DNA of 64,000 nucleotides from RPQJ01 sp963706755 (GTDB taxonomy: Bacteria; Pseudomonadota; Gammaproteobacteria; Steroidobacterales; Steroidobacteraceae): contig CAVPNH010000008.1 in assembly GCA_963706755.1 (NCBI GenBank), positions 186,001 to 250,000 on the forward strand. The letters run 5' to 3'. Below, in pieces: positions 1 to 8,654 of this stretch (within the stretch, counting starts at the first letter, position 1; every line of letters begins with the position of its first letter). Both the position numbers and the translations under genes were made by a program. Below the pieces are notes generated by a model. It had not been told where the DNA came from. It saw nothing but the letters and a program-made list of their open reading frames with translations, and did not search any database.

Positions 1-2642
1 GCGACACAACCGAGGTCCAGCAGGGTCGCGGCCTGGTCCTCGTTCTCGATGCCCTCGGCGATCGTCTCGAGCCCGAGCGTCGTGCCGAGCATCACGACGG
101 CGCGGGCAAGCTCCGGGCCGCCGTCCTGTTCGGTGAGCCGGCTGACGAACGCGCGGTCGATCTTCAGGATGTCGATCGGGAACCGGTGCAGGTAGGACAG
201 GGACGAGTAGCCCATGCCGAAGTCGTCGATCGCGAGCCGGACGCCGAGCGACTTCAGTTCGCGGAAGCGCTCCAGGTTGGCGTCGGTGTTCTGCATGATC
301 GTGCTCTCGGTCAGCTCGATCACCAGGTTGCTTGGGTCGAGGCCGGAGATCTCGAGCGCGTTGCGCACGTCCTCGACCAGGGTTCCCTGCTGCAGGTGGC
401 GGCCGGAAATGTTGACCGCCACGCGCAGGCCTTTTCCGCCGGGGACCGCGTCGCTCCAAGCGCGGACCTGGGTGCACGCGTCGAGGAGGACCCGACGACC
501 GAGTTCGACGACCCGCTCCGATTCCTCGGCGACCGGAATGAAGACCCCGGGCATGACGAGGCCGCGCTGCGGGTGCTGCCACCGCACCAGGGCTTCGACG
601 CCCAGCAGCTCGCGCTGCGTCAGGTCGACGACCGGCTGGAACTCGACGAAGAATTCGTTTCGTGCCAGTGCAAGGTCGATGTCCTGCTCCAGCCGCAGGC
701 GATCGTGCAGGTGTTCCTGCATGTGCGGCTGGAACACCACGCAGCGCGCCTTGCCGGCCGCCTTCGCGTTGTACATGGCGATGTCGGCGTTGCGCAGCAA
801 CTGTTCGGCATCGTCGCCGGGCCGCGAGCAGGCGACGCCGATGCTGGCAGACGAGTCGGTGGCCCGGCCGTCGAGGAGCAGGGGCCTGTTGAACTCGGCC
901 GTGATCGGCGCGGCGATGCGCTCGACGTCCGTCTCGCTGCCGATGCCCTCCAGGAGGATTGCGAATTCGTCGCCGCCGAGGCGCGCGACGGTGTCGGACG
1001 GCCGGGTCGCCTTGACCAGCCGTTGCGCCGCGGCCTGCAGCAGCCGGTCGCCCGCATCGTGCCCGAGCGAGTCATTGACGTTCTTGAAGTTGTCGAGGTC
1101 GAGGAACATGACGGCCACTCGCTGCTGCGAGCGCTGCGCCAGCGTCAGCGCGTGCTCCACACGGTTCCAGAACAGGCTCCGGTTGGCCAGCAGCGTCAGC
1201 GGGTCGTGGAACGCCAGCTTGCGCAGCTGCTCCTCCAGCCCCTTGCGTTCGCTGACGTCGCGGAAGTTCAGCGCCAGCCCGCCAATCGCCGTGTCGTCCA
1301 TCAGGTTGCTGCCCACGCACTCGAGGGTGCTGCGTCGCTCGCCGGTCTCGACCACCAGTTCGATCGGTCCGATGACGCGGCCCCGAGTCGCGGCCACCTC
1401 GGCAAGAAATGCGTTCAGCCGCTCCCGGTCTCCGTCGGCCCAGAGATCGAGGAGATTTCGGCCGACCAGCTCGTCCGGGCGGATCGCAAGGGTGCGCTCC
1501 GCGGCCGGCGACGCGAATTGAAGATGCCCATCGGTACCGGTGATCATGATCACGTCGGAGGCATTCTTGATCAGGGACGCGTAGCGGGCTTCGACCATGC
1601 CGGCCGCCCGGCGCTCCCGCAGCAGCGCGTCGTCCCGCGAGAGCACGCCCTGGCGCACCATGACGAGCGAAGTCAGCGTGAAGATGATGACCGTCATCGC
1701 GTTCACGGGGCTCGCGGCCGTGCTGCTCTCGACGTAGACCAGGACCAGGAACGACACCATCATCGCGATGTATGGCATGCCCTGCATGAGCGCGAGGCTG
1801 AACGCACCGGGAGCGCGTCGCACGGTGGGTGCGACGCGCAGCTGTTCGCGCGCCGCAGCCGCGAGCCAGATGTAGCACGCCAGGTAGATTGCGTCCGAGA
1901 CCCCACCCGGCAGGTAGCTGCCGCCGACCTTCGACATGGCCCAGACCATGTCGGCAACGGACATCGACGAGAAGCCCAGCATGAGCAGCAAAAGTGCCCG
2001 GCGCTGGATGGGCGTGTCGCCGGAGTGCATCAGCAATACGCCGTATCCGAGCAGCATGATGCAGTTGAGGGCGATGTAGGCCTGTGCCATCACGTACTTG
2101 AGCACGTTCGGATCGTGCTGGGCGGCCGCGGTGGGCGAGATCACGCAGTACCAGAAGAACGCGCCGAAGCCCAGCATGAGGATCGTCGTATCGAGCCCGA
2201 GTCGCAACCACTGCACGCGAACGGCGGCGGAGCGTATGACCGTCAGCACCGCGGCGAAGATGAGCGGGTAGAAGGCGAGGAAGAACACGTCGCCGATGGA
2301 GGGAAACGGATCGACGCCGAACAACCAGTACGTCGAATGCAGCAGGTTGCCAGCGCTGTATGCGGCGAGCGCGGCCGTGAGGAGCCACCAAGCGCGTCGC
2401 GCGGCCGGGTCGGGAGAGCCCCGCGCCGCGGCTCCGGCCAGGATGGCCACGCCGATGCTCGCGGGCGAGTCGGAATACAGGTTGAATACTTCCAGGACCC
2501 GCGACCCGCCGCCGTCGACGAGGTTCAGCAGGATCGCGACCGTGATGTAGGCGAACAGCGCAACGGCAAGTGCGCCGGTCCAGCCGGAACTGAACCGCTC
2601 AGGTTCAGCCGTGCGATCGCTTGTTTGCCGCTCCGGCGACAT
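1..2642 (-). CDS. membrane PAS-GGDEF-EAL cyclic-di-GMP enzyme (3' end outside window)
   Basis: Synthesises and/or degrades the second messenger cyclic di-GMP at the inner membrane. The reverse-strand frame starting at ATG 2642 stays open to the window edge, giving about 880 residues. The N-terminal ~320 residues are a series of hydrophobic helices (a MASE-like sensor), followed by a PAS-type segment (about 360-460). The GGDEF domain has an intact RLGGDEF motif near residue 555, with an RxxD inhibitory site (RPSD) five residues upstream. The EAL domain carries EAL within GVEALVRW near 680 and DDFGMGYSS near 805, then LKIDRAFV and AEGIE. Both active sites look intact, so it may be bifunctional. 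The C-terminus is missing only because the window ends. The first ATG follows a weak ribosome site, so the exact start is less certain. Confidence 0.93.
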   Translation of the reverse strand, partial: MSPERQTSDRTAEPERFSSGWTGALAVALFAYITVAILLNLVDGGGSRVLEVFNLYSDSPASIGVAILAGAAARGSPDPAARRAWWLLTAALAAYSAGNLLHSTYWLFGVDPFPSIGDVFFLAFYPLIFAAVLTVIRSAAVRVQWLRLGLDTTILMLGFGAFFWYCVISPTAAAQHDPNVLKYVMAQAYIALNCIMLLGYGVLLMHSGDTPIQRRALLLLMLGFSSMSVADMVWAMSKVGGSYLPGGVSDAIYLACYIWLAAAAREQLRVAPTVRRAPGAFSLALMQGMPYIAMMVSFLVLVYVESSTAASPVNAMTVIIFTLTSLVMVRQGVLSRDDALLRERRAAGMVEARYASLIKNASDVIMITGTDGHLQFASPAAERTLAIRPDELVGRNLLDLWADGDRERLNAFLAEVAATRGRVIGPIELVVETGERRSTLECVGSNLMDDTAIGGLALNFRDVSERKGLEEQLRKLAFHDPLTLLANRSLFWNRVEHALTLAQRSQQRVAVMFLDLDNFKNVNDSLGHDAGDRLLQAAAQRLVKATRPSDTVARLGGDEFAILLEGIGSETDVERIAAPITAEFNRPLLLDGRATDSSASIGVACSRPGDDAEQLLRNADIAMYNAKAAGKARCVVFQPHMQEHLHDRLRLEQDIDLALARNEFFVEFQPVVDLTQRELLGVEALVRWQHPQRGLVMPGVFIPVAEESERVVELGRRVLLDACTQVRAWSDAVPGGKGLRVAVNISGRHLQQGTLVEDVRNALEISGLDPSNLVIELTESTIMQNTDANLERFRELKSLGVRLAIDDFGMGYSSLSYLHRFPIDILKIDRAFVSRLTEQDGGPELARAVVMLGTTLGLETIAEGIENEDQAATLLDLGCV

Positions 2643-2753
2643 AATTCTTCGGCGTGCGTCTCCAGCCCGCTGCAGTTCTTGTTAACTCGGCGCATCTAGC
2701 CTCAGTCCACCGGGATCCATCTGTGAACGGCGTCCGTTAACCTCCGGCTTCTG

Positions 2754-2769
2754 CGTGACGTGGGTCACG
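2754..2769. promoter_or_regulatory. CRP/Clp-like palindromic operator (GTGA-N6-TCAC)
   Basis: The inverted repeat CGTGAC-GTGG-GTCACG contains the core GTGA-N6-TCAC used by CRP/FNR-family regulators. It lies in the divergent intergenic region, 112 bases upstream of the GGDEF-EAL start and 151 bases upstream of the VOC gene. A second site with the same core occurs at 51259-51274. The regulator itself is not in the window, so this rests on motif shape alone. Confidence 0.35.
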
Positions 2770-2791
2770 GACCGGTCCGCCGGCTGCCGGC

Positions 2792-2830
2792 GCGTGGCCC
2801 GGCCGGGGCCGGGCCGGGGCCGGGCCACGC
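2792..2830. repeat. GC-only 13-bp inverted repeat (strong hairpin)
   Basis: The arm 2792-2804 (GCGTGGCCCGGCC) is exactly complementary to 2818-2830 and encloses a 13-base G/C loop. The loop continues a short GGCCGG-type tandem pattern. The structure lies 90 bases upstream of the VOC gene in the divergent region. There is no T-tract, so it is not a standard intrinsic terminator for either strand. It could be a transcript-leader structure or a nucleoid or regulatory site. Confidence 0.6.
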
Positions 2831-2919
2831 ATGTGTCGCCCGGGACCGGCGCTCCCCGGGGCAATGGCAGTCCGGCCCCCCGGAGTGCATAGTTGAAGCC
2901 CGTCGGAGGAGGATCAGGC

Positions 2920-3360
2920 ATGGAGATCAAGGCGCTGGGGCACGTGGTGTTGCGGGTGACGGACCGCGAGCGGGCCGAACGTTTCTATGGCGGTGTGCTC
3001 GGACTGCCGATCTGCGCCCGCTTCGACGAGGGCGGTATGAAGATGGCGTTCTTCACGCTCGGCAATCATCACGACTTCGCCGTGATGGAAGTCACCGGCG
3101 AGGGCAGCAGCCGCAGCGAGAGCGCGGTCGGGCTGCATCACGTCGCGTTCAAGATCGGCACCACGCTCGACGAGCTGCGCGAAGCGAAGGCGAAGCTGGA
3201 CGCCGCGGGTGTCGCGACCACTCCGATCGACCACGAAGTCACAAAATCGCTGTACTTCGCCGACCCCGACGGCAACGGTATCGAGGTCTACGTAGACGTG
3301 TCCGACGTGTGGCGACGGGAGCCGCAACGCATCGCGCAGGTGGCGCCGCTCGAGCTGTAG
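2920..3360 (+). CDS. VOC/glyoxalase-fold protein
   Basis: A 146-residue single-copy vicinal-oxygen-chelate protein, related to the glyoxalase and extradiol dioxygenase superfamily. The expected metal ligands are visible: His in GHVVLRVTD, His in LHHVAFKI and Glu in GNGIEVYVD. ADPDGNGIEVY is the typical closing strand of the fold. The ATG at 2920 is chosen over an upstream TTG because GGAGGAGG sits just before it. The substrate cannot be told from sequence. It precedes an alcohol dehydrogenase by 34 bases and may be co-transcribed with it. Confidence 0.88.
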   Translation: MEIKALGHVVLRVTDRERAERFYGGVLGLPICARFDEGGMKMAFFTLGNHHDFAVMEVTGEGSSRSESAVGLHHVAFKIGTTLDELREAKAKLDAAGVATTPIDHEVTKSLYFADPDGNGIEVYVDVSDVWRREPQRIAQVAPLEL

Positions 3361-3394
3361 GCGCGAAGGGCTACACGATGATGGGCGGGCCGGC

Positions 3395-4423
3395 ATGAAG
3401 GCGATGGTCCTGGTCGAGACGGGCGCGTTGACGAAGGACCGTGACCCTCTCGTCCTTCGCGACGTACCGGTGCCTGAACCCGGGGAGGGCGAGGTCCTCA
3501 TCCGTGTCGCCGCGTGCGGCGTGTGCCACACCGAGCTCGACGAGATCGAAGGCCGGGCGCCGCCGCCGCGCCTGCCCGTGATTCCCGGTCACCAGGTCGT
3601 CGGCCGGGTCGTCTCGCGTGGCGCCAAGGTGACCGGACTCGATGTCGGGCAGCGCGTCGGGGTTGCCTGGATCTTCTCCGTCTGCGGTCACTGCGAACAC
3701 TGCGTCGCCGGCAACGAGAATCTCTGTCCCGGGTTTCGTGCCACCGGTCGGGACGTCGATGGCGGCTACGCGGAATTCATGACGGTGCCGGCGGAGTTCA
3801 GCCACCCGATTCCCGAAGCGCTTACCGATGCCGAAGCCGCACCGCTCCTGTGCGCGGGAGCGATCGGTTACCGCTCGCTGAAACTGGCCGGCCTGCGCAA
3901 CGGCATGCGCCTGGGCCTCACGGGCTTCGGCGCGTCGGCGCACCTCGCGCTGCAGATGGTCCGTCATCGCTGTCCGGACACCGAGGTCTACGTCTTTGCC
4001 CGCCAGCCGGAAGAGCGCGAGTTCGCGCGGGAGCTGGGCGCAGTCTGGGCGGGTGACACGACGCAGGCAGCGCCTGCGAAGTTGCACGCCATCATCGACA
4101 CGACGCCGGCCTGGTTGCCGGTGATCAGCGCCCTCGAAAACCTCGAGCCGGGCGGGCGGCTGGTCATCAATGCCATCCGCAAGGAGGACGCCGACCGGCA
4201 GCAGCTGCTCAACCTGGATTACCCGCGGCACCTGTGGATGGAGAAAGAGATCAGGAGCGTGGCCAACGTCGCGCGCAGCGATGTCCGGGACTTCCTGGCC
4301 CTCGCTGCCGGGATCCCGATACGTCCGGTGATCGAGACCTACGCGTTGCACGAGGCCAACTGCGCGCTGCGTGACCTCAAGCTGAAGCACGTGCGGGGCG
4401 CCAAGGTGCTTTGCATCGGATGA
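3395..4423 (+). CDS. zinc-dependent alcohol dehydrogenase (MDR family)
   Basis: A 342-residue NAD(P)-linked medium-chain dehydrogenase that interconverts alcohols and aldehydes. The catalytic zinc region is ACGVCHTELDEIEG, with PVIPGHQVVG following. The structural zinc loop CGHCEHCVAGNENLC has the standard cysteine spacing. The nucleotide fold is marked by GLTGFGASAHLALQM. Length and layout match the bacterial AdhA/AdhP-like zinc-binding group. The Rossmann glycine motif is slightly altered (GFGASA). It sits between the VOC gene and the C69 peptidase gene, with a 4-base gap to the latter, so the three are probably one transcript. Confidence 0.92.
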   Translation: MKAMVLVETGALTKDRDPLVLRDVPVPEPGEGEVLIRVAACGVCHTELDEIEGRAPPPRLPVIPGHQVVGRVVSRGAKVTGLDVGQRVGVAWIFSVCGHCEHCVAGNENLCPGFRATGRDVDGGYAEFMTVPAEFSHPIPEALTDAEAAPLLCAGAIGYRSLKLAGLRNGMRLGLTGFGASAHLALQMVRHRCPDTEVYVFARQPEEREFARELGAVWAGDTTQAAPAKLHAIIDTTPAWLPVISALENLEPGGRLVINAIRKEDADRQQLLNLDYPRHLWMEKEIRSVANVARSDVRDFLALAAGIPIRPVIETYALHEANCALRDLKLKHVRGAKVLCIG

Positions 4424-4427
4424 CGCG

Positions 4428-5615
4428 ATGTGCGATACGCTGGTCACCGTCCACGCCGATCGAGTGCTGTTCGCCAAGAACAGTGACCGCGATCCAAACG
4501 AGGCGCAGCTGCTGGACTGGCAGCCCCGTCGCGAGCACCCGGCCGGAGCGCAGCTGCGCTGCACGTGGATCACGATCCCGGAGGCGCGTGCCACGCATGC
4601 GGTACTGCTCAGCCGGCCGTTCTGGATGTGGGGTGCCGAGATCGGCGCCAACGAGCACGGCGTGGTGATCGGCAACGAGGCGGTGTTTACGCGCCAGCCG
4701 TACGCGGCGAGAGGGCTGACCGGCATGGACCTGGTGCGCCTCGGACTCGAGCGCAGTGCGTCCGCCGAACAGGCCGTCGAGGTGATCACTGGATTGCTCG
4801 AGATTCACGGCCAGGGCGGCGGGTGCGGCCACGAGCATCCGGGGTTCACGTACCACAACAGCTTCATCGTCGCGGACCCGCGCGGAGCCTTCGTGCTCGA
4901 GACCGCGGGCCGGCGCTGGCAGGCGGAGCGCGTCACGGGTGCCTGGTCCATCTCGAACGGGCTCACCCTGCCCGGCATGGTGGGGGAGAGCGATCTGGTA
5001 AAGACCCATGTGTCGGCATGCCGCACTCGCCGCGCCCGCACGCTAGCCGCGGCCGGGAGCGCCCGGGACGTCGGCGACCTGATGCGGGCGCTGCGCGATC
5101 ACGGTGATGGCCCCGAACCGCACTACCGCCTGCTGAACGGCGCGATGGCTGCGCCGTGTATGCACGCGGGCGGTCTCGTGGCGGCCTCGCAGACGACGGC
5201 ATCGTGGGTGGCCGAGTTGCGACCGGGCGCGATTCGCCACTGGGTGACCGGTTCCGCGGCGCCCTGCGTGGGATTGTTCAAGCCGGTCCGCGTGGACGAG
5301 CCGCTCGACCTCGGTCCGCCGCCGACCGATCGCGCCGATCCAACCAGCCTCTGGTGGCGGCACGAACGCCTGCATCGACTGGTAATGCGTGACCCGCAGC
5401 GTCTGCGGCCGCTCATCGCCGCCGAGCGCGATGCCCTCGAGGCGCGCTGGCGTGCAGAGTCACCGGATCCACGCTCGGCGTTCGCCGAGGGCGATCGCCT
5501 GCTTGCGGAGTGGACCGGCCGGGTGACGGCGGCCGCCGGGCCGGACAAGCGACCACGCTACGTGCGCAGCTACTGGCGGGTTCGCGATCGGCGCGCGGGT
5601 CTGCGATGCGCCTGA
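4428..5615 (+). CDS. secernin-like C69-family peptidase/amidohydrolase
   Basis: A 395-residue N-terminal-nucleophile hydrolase. The protein begins MCDTLV, placing the catalytic Cys at position 2, as in the peptidase C69/secernin (U34) family after removal of Met. The following FAKNSDRDPNEAQ is a hallmark of that family, and GANEHGVVIGNEAVF and FIVADPRGAFVLET are further conserved blocks. No signal peptide is seen, so it is probably cytoplasmic. The substrate is unknown; family members include dipeptidases. Its end overlaps the next gene by 10 bases, suggesting translational coupling with the methyltransferase. Confidence 0.87.
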   Translation: MCDTLVTVHADRVLFAKNSDRDPNEAQLLDWQPRREHPAGAQLRCTWITIPEARATHAVLLSRPFWMWGAEIGANEHGVVIGNEAVFTRQPYAARGLTGMDLVRLGLERSASAEQAVEVITGLLEIHGQGGGCGHEHPGFTYHNSFIVADPRGAFVLETAGRRWQAERVTGAWSISNGLTLPGMVGESDLVKTHVSACRTRRARTLAAAGSARDVGDLMRALRDHGDGPEPHYRLLNGAMAAPCMHAGGLVAASQTTASWVAELRPGAIRHWVTGSAAPCVGLFKPVRVDEPLDLGPPPTDRADPTSLWWRHERLHRLVMRDPQRLRPLIAAERDALEARWRAESPDPRSAFAEGDRLLAEWTGRVTAAAGPDKRPRYVRSYWRVRDRRAGLRCA

Positions 5616-6772
5616 TCGCAACCTGTCCCGAGGAGACCAAGCCCGCCCTGGTGCGCGAACTCGAGGTCCTGGGCGCGACCGACATCGTCCCCGGGTTTCG
5701 CGCGGTGTCGTTCGAGGCGAGCGACGCGCTCTTCTACGAGCTGCACCTGAAGCTTCGGACCGCGAGTCGCATCCTGCGCGTCATCAAGGACGTGCCGGCG
5801 AAATCACCGGCGATGCTCTACTCGCAGGCCAGGCGCATTCACTGGCACGAGCTCTTCGAGCCGCACGGCTTCATGGTGGAGAGCCTCGGAGCCGACGCCG
5901 ACAGTGGCGGCATGCCGCCGAAGCAGGTCATCACCCAGGTGCGCGAGAGCATCCGGGACGTCTTCCAGCGCAACCAGTGTCGCGTGCCCGAAGTCGACGT
6001 GGCCGAGCCCAGGGTGGTCGTCGTCGCGCACCTGGCGCGCGGCCGCTGCATGCTGAGCCTCGATACCTCGGGGAAGTCGCTGCACAAGCGCGGCTATCGC
6101 GAGCAGGGTCATCCCGCGCCGCTGAAGGAAACGCTCGCCGCCGCGATCCTCATCATGGCGGGCTACGACGGCACCCAGCCGTTCCTGGACCCGATGTGCG
6201 GCAGCGGCACCCTCGCCATCGAGGCCGCGATGATGGCGGTCAACAAGGCGCCGCAGATCCATCGCAGGAAGGGCGAGTTCTATTTCGAGTGGTTGAAGGG
6301 ATTCGATCGGGATCTCTGGCGGACGACCCAGGATCGTGTGCGCGCGGAGAAGCGTGATGCGCCGCCGGCGCCGGTCGTCGCATCCGACATCGATGCCCGC
6401 TTCGTCGCAATGGCGCAGAAGAGCGCGCTCAAGGCGCGCGTCGAGAAGTACATGACTTTCGGGACCTGCCGCTTCCAGGACGTCGAGCCCCCGGCCGAGC
6501 GCGGCGTACTCGCGACGAATCTGCCGTACGGCGACCGTATCGGCAGCAGCGAGGGCGACATCAGGATCCTCTACGAAGAGGTCGGTGACACCCTCAAGCG
6601 GAAGTTCAGCGGATGGCAGGCGGCGATCCTGGCTGCCGAGGCGTCGCCCTACAAGGCCATTGGCCTGAAGCCGAGTCGAGCCATTCCGCTCATGAACGGC
6701 AGCATTCCCTGCAAGCTGCTGCTGTTCGACCTCTACGCCGGAAGCCGGCGGGCGCCGGAAACCGGTCCGTAG
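5606..6772 (+). CDS. THUMP-domain class I rRNA methyltransferase (RlmL N-half/YpsC-like)
   Basis: A 388-residue SAM-dependent RNA methyltransferase, likely acting on a guanine N2 of 23S rRNA as in the RlmL/YpsC family. The N-terminal THUMP region is about 40-160. The UPF0020 catalytic domain carries the SAM motif FLDPMCGSGTLAIEAA and the catalytic NLPYGDRIG, a variant of the N/DPPY motif. It corresponds to the RlmL half only; the RlmK half found in E. coli is absent. The ATG at 5606 overlaps the end of the C69 gene and fits the family N-terminus MRLIATCPEET. Confidence 0.93.
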   Translation: MRLIATCPEETKPALVRELEVLGATDIVPGFRAVSFEASDALFYELHLKLRTASRILRVIKDVPAKSPAMLYSQARRIHWHELFEPHGFMVESLGADADSGGMPPKQVITQVRESIRDVFQRNQCRVPEVDVAEPRVVVVAHLARGRCMLSLDTSGKSLHKRGYREQGHPAPLKETLAAAILIMAGYDGTQPFLDPMCGSGTLAIEAAMMAVNKAPQIHRRKGEFYFEWLKGFDRDLWRTTQDRVRAEKRDAPPAPVVASDIDARFVAMAQKSALKARVEKYMTFGTCRFQDVEPPAERGVLATNLPYGDRIGSSEGDIRILYEEVGDTLKRKFSGWQAAILAAEASPYKAIGLKPSRAIPLMNGSIPCKLLLFDLYAGSRRAPETGP

Positions 6773-6802
6773 TGCGCGTGCTCGCGACTGTGGGCGGGCC
6801 GC

Positions 6803-8581
6803 TCAACGCAGTCCGATGCGCTGCACCAGTTCGGCGTAACGAGGATCGACTCGCAGCGGCTCGTAACCGCGGGTCGAGGTGCAGGTAAATGAGGCCGGCT
6901 GAACGCGCCTGGTAGGCACGTTCCAGCGCGTCGAATGCCTTGTCCAGGTGGCCGACCGCGGCATGGCCCATGGCCAGGTATTCGGCCCGCACGTATTGCT
7001 GCCGAGACTCGGTCTCGAGGCGCGCGAGGATCTCCTCGGCCTCCTCGCGGCGGCCGAGCGCTGCCAGTGCCCGGACGATCAATGCGTCGTAGGAGCGCAC
7101 GGCTGTATCGAGGCTCTGGCCGCGCTGGAACCAGTCGAGCGCCGTTTCCGCGTCGCCCATCGCCAGGTACGTGCTGCCGACGAAAATGAAGCCGCGACCG
7201 TACTTCTCATCGATCTCGAACGTCTCCTCGCCCTGCTTCAGGGCGGCCTCGTAGTCTTTCCCATAGAGCAGCAGGCGCGTGGCCCAGCCGAAGTACTCGA
7301 CTCGCAGCGGGTCGAGCTCGAGTGCGCGACGCACGGATTCGTAGCCTTCGCGCAGGCGGCCCACGAGCGGCAATGCGGTACCGAGCACCCAGTGCGCCTC
7401 CGCGTTGTTCGGGCTCAACGCCACCGCGCGCTCGACGTAGCGAACGCCTTCCGCGAACTTCCACTCGTGCCAGCACAGCACCTTGCCGATCGAGATCATT
7501 GCGTCGGCGAGCTCGGGGTCGCGCTGCAGTGCGCGCTCTGCGGCCGACTTCGCGCGCGGGTAGGCGTCGTCGGGCGCCACCCAGTCGTCGGCGAGGTCGC
7601 ACCAGACATCCGCGATGCCGCGTAAGCTCGCGCGAATCCCGGGGTTTGCAGCAGGGCGCCCTGGAAGAGGTCGTAGGCCTTTCGCAGGCCCAGCTCGGTG
7701 AACTTATTGAAGTGAAAACGACCCTTGAGGTAGGTCGTGTATGCATCGAGGCTCTTGGTCGGGGCGACCACGGCCGCCTCGTTGCCGGTCAGCCTCAGTT
7801 TCAGCGCCTCGACGATGGAGCGCGAAATCTCGTCCTGAACCGCGAAGATGTCCTCGAGCTGCCGGTCGTAGGTTTCCGACCAGAGCTGGTACCCGTTCTC
7901 GACGTTCACCAGCTGCGCCGCGATGCGGATGCGGCTCCCCACCTTGCGCACGCTGCCTTCGAGCAGCGTGGTCACGCCGAGCTTCTCGCCGATCTCCCGT
8001 GCATCGACCTCCTTCCGTCCCTTGAAGGCGAAGGACGACGAGCGCGACGCTACGTGAATGCCCGGCACCTTGGAGAGCGCGTTGATGATCTCCTCGGTCA
8101 TGCCGTCGCTGAAATACTCGTTCTCGGGATCCGCGCTCATGTTTGCGAGAGGCAGGACGGCAATTGCCGTCGCTGCAGGCTTCTTCTTTTTCGCGCCGAG
8201 CTTGGCCTCGAGCGCCTGGCACAGCGAGCGGAAGGCCGCGTCCTGCCGGTTCTCGCCCCAGGCGTCGAGGTCGGTGGTGTGGACGGCCCGGAAATCGATC
8301 GGCAGGCGGGCATTGTCGAATCGCACCGGGACCAGCACGCCGCGATCGGCCGCATCGCGCGCCTCGCCACGCACCCAGCGCGAATCGACGGAGGCGGCCG
8401 ACCAGACCACGAGCAGGGTCCGGGCCGCATCGAGCTCCTTCGAGATCAGGGCGTCGAATTCCTCGCCCGGCGTGATCGCCGGGTCCCACCAGATCGACCA
8501 GCCCTCGGCCTCGAGCGCGGCGACCAGCGGTGTGACACGGGCTTTGTCAGCCCTCGAATAGGAAACAAAAATATCGGCCAA
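6803..8581 (-). CDS. TIR + TolB/FlgO-like + TPR protein (two frameshifts)
   Basis: A roughly 590-residue signalling-type protein. Residues 1-90 form a TIR domain beginning MADIFVSYSRADK, with IWWDPAITPGEEF and LVVWSAASVDSRWV. After a lysine-rich linker comes the TolB/FlgO-like segment (IAVLPLANMSADPENEYFSD), then TPR repeats to the C-terminus. Start codon TTG at 8581 is set by GGAGGTGA just upstream (8585-8593). The reading frame breaks twice. One G is missing at about 7617-7621 (PGFARAYA then GIADVWCDL). One extra base lies at 6865-6866, after which the frame ends QRIGLR and stop at 6803. Both are likely sequence errors. The TIR glutamate suggests possible NADase activity, but this is unproven. 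Confidence 0.85.
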
Positions 8582-8654
8582 ATGCTCACCTCCGAGTCAC
8601 CTGTTTTCACTCTTAGCACAGCCGGTTGAGGCGACCGGAGTCACGGCGCCCGAG

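Noticed and set aside
186..2699. 837-codon plus-strand open frame
   Set aside because: It is antisense to the GGDEF-EAL gene, has low-complexity Arg/His/Gln-rich composition and no domain, while the opposite strand shows clear GGDEF and EAL motifs.
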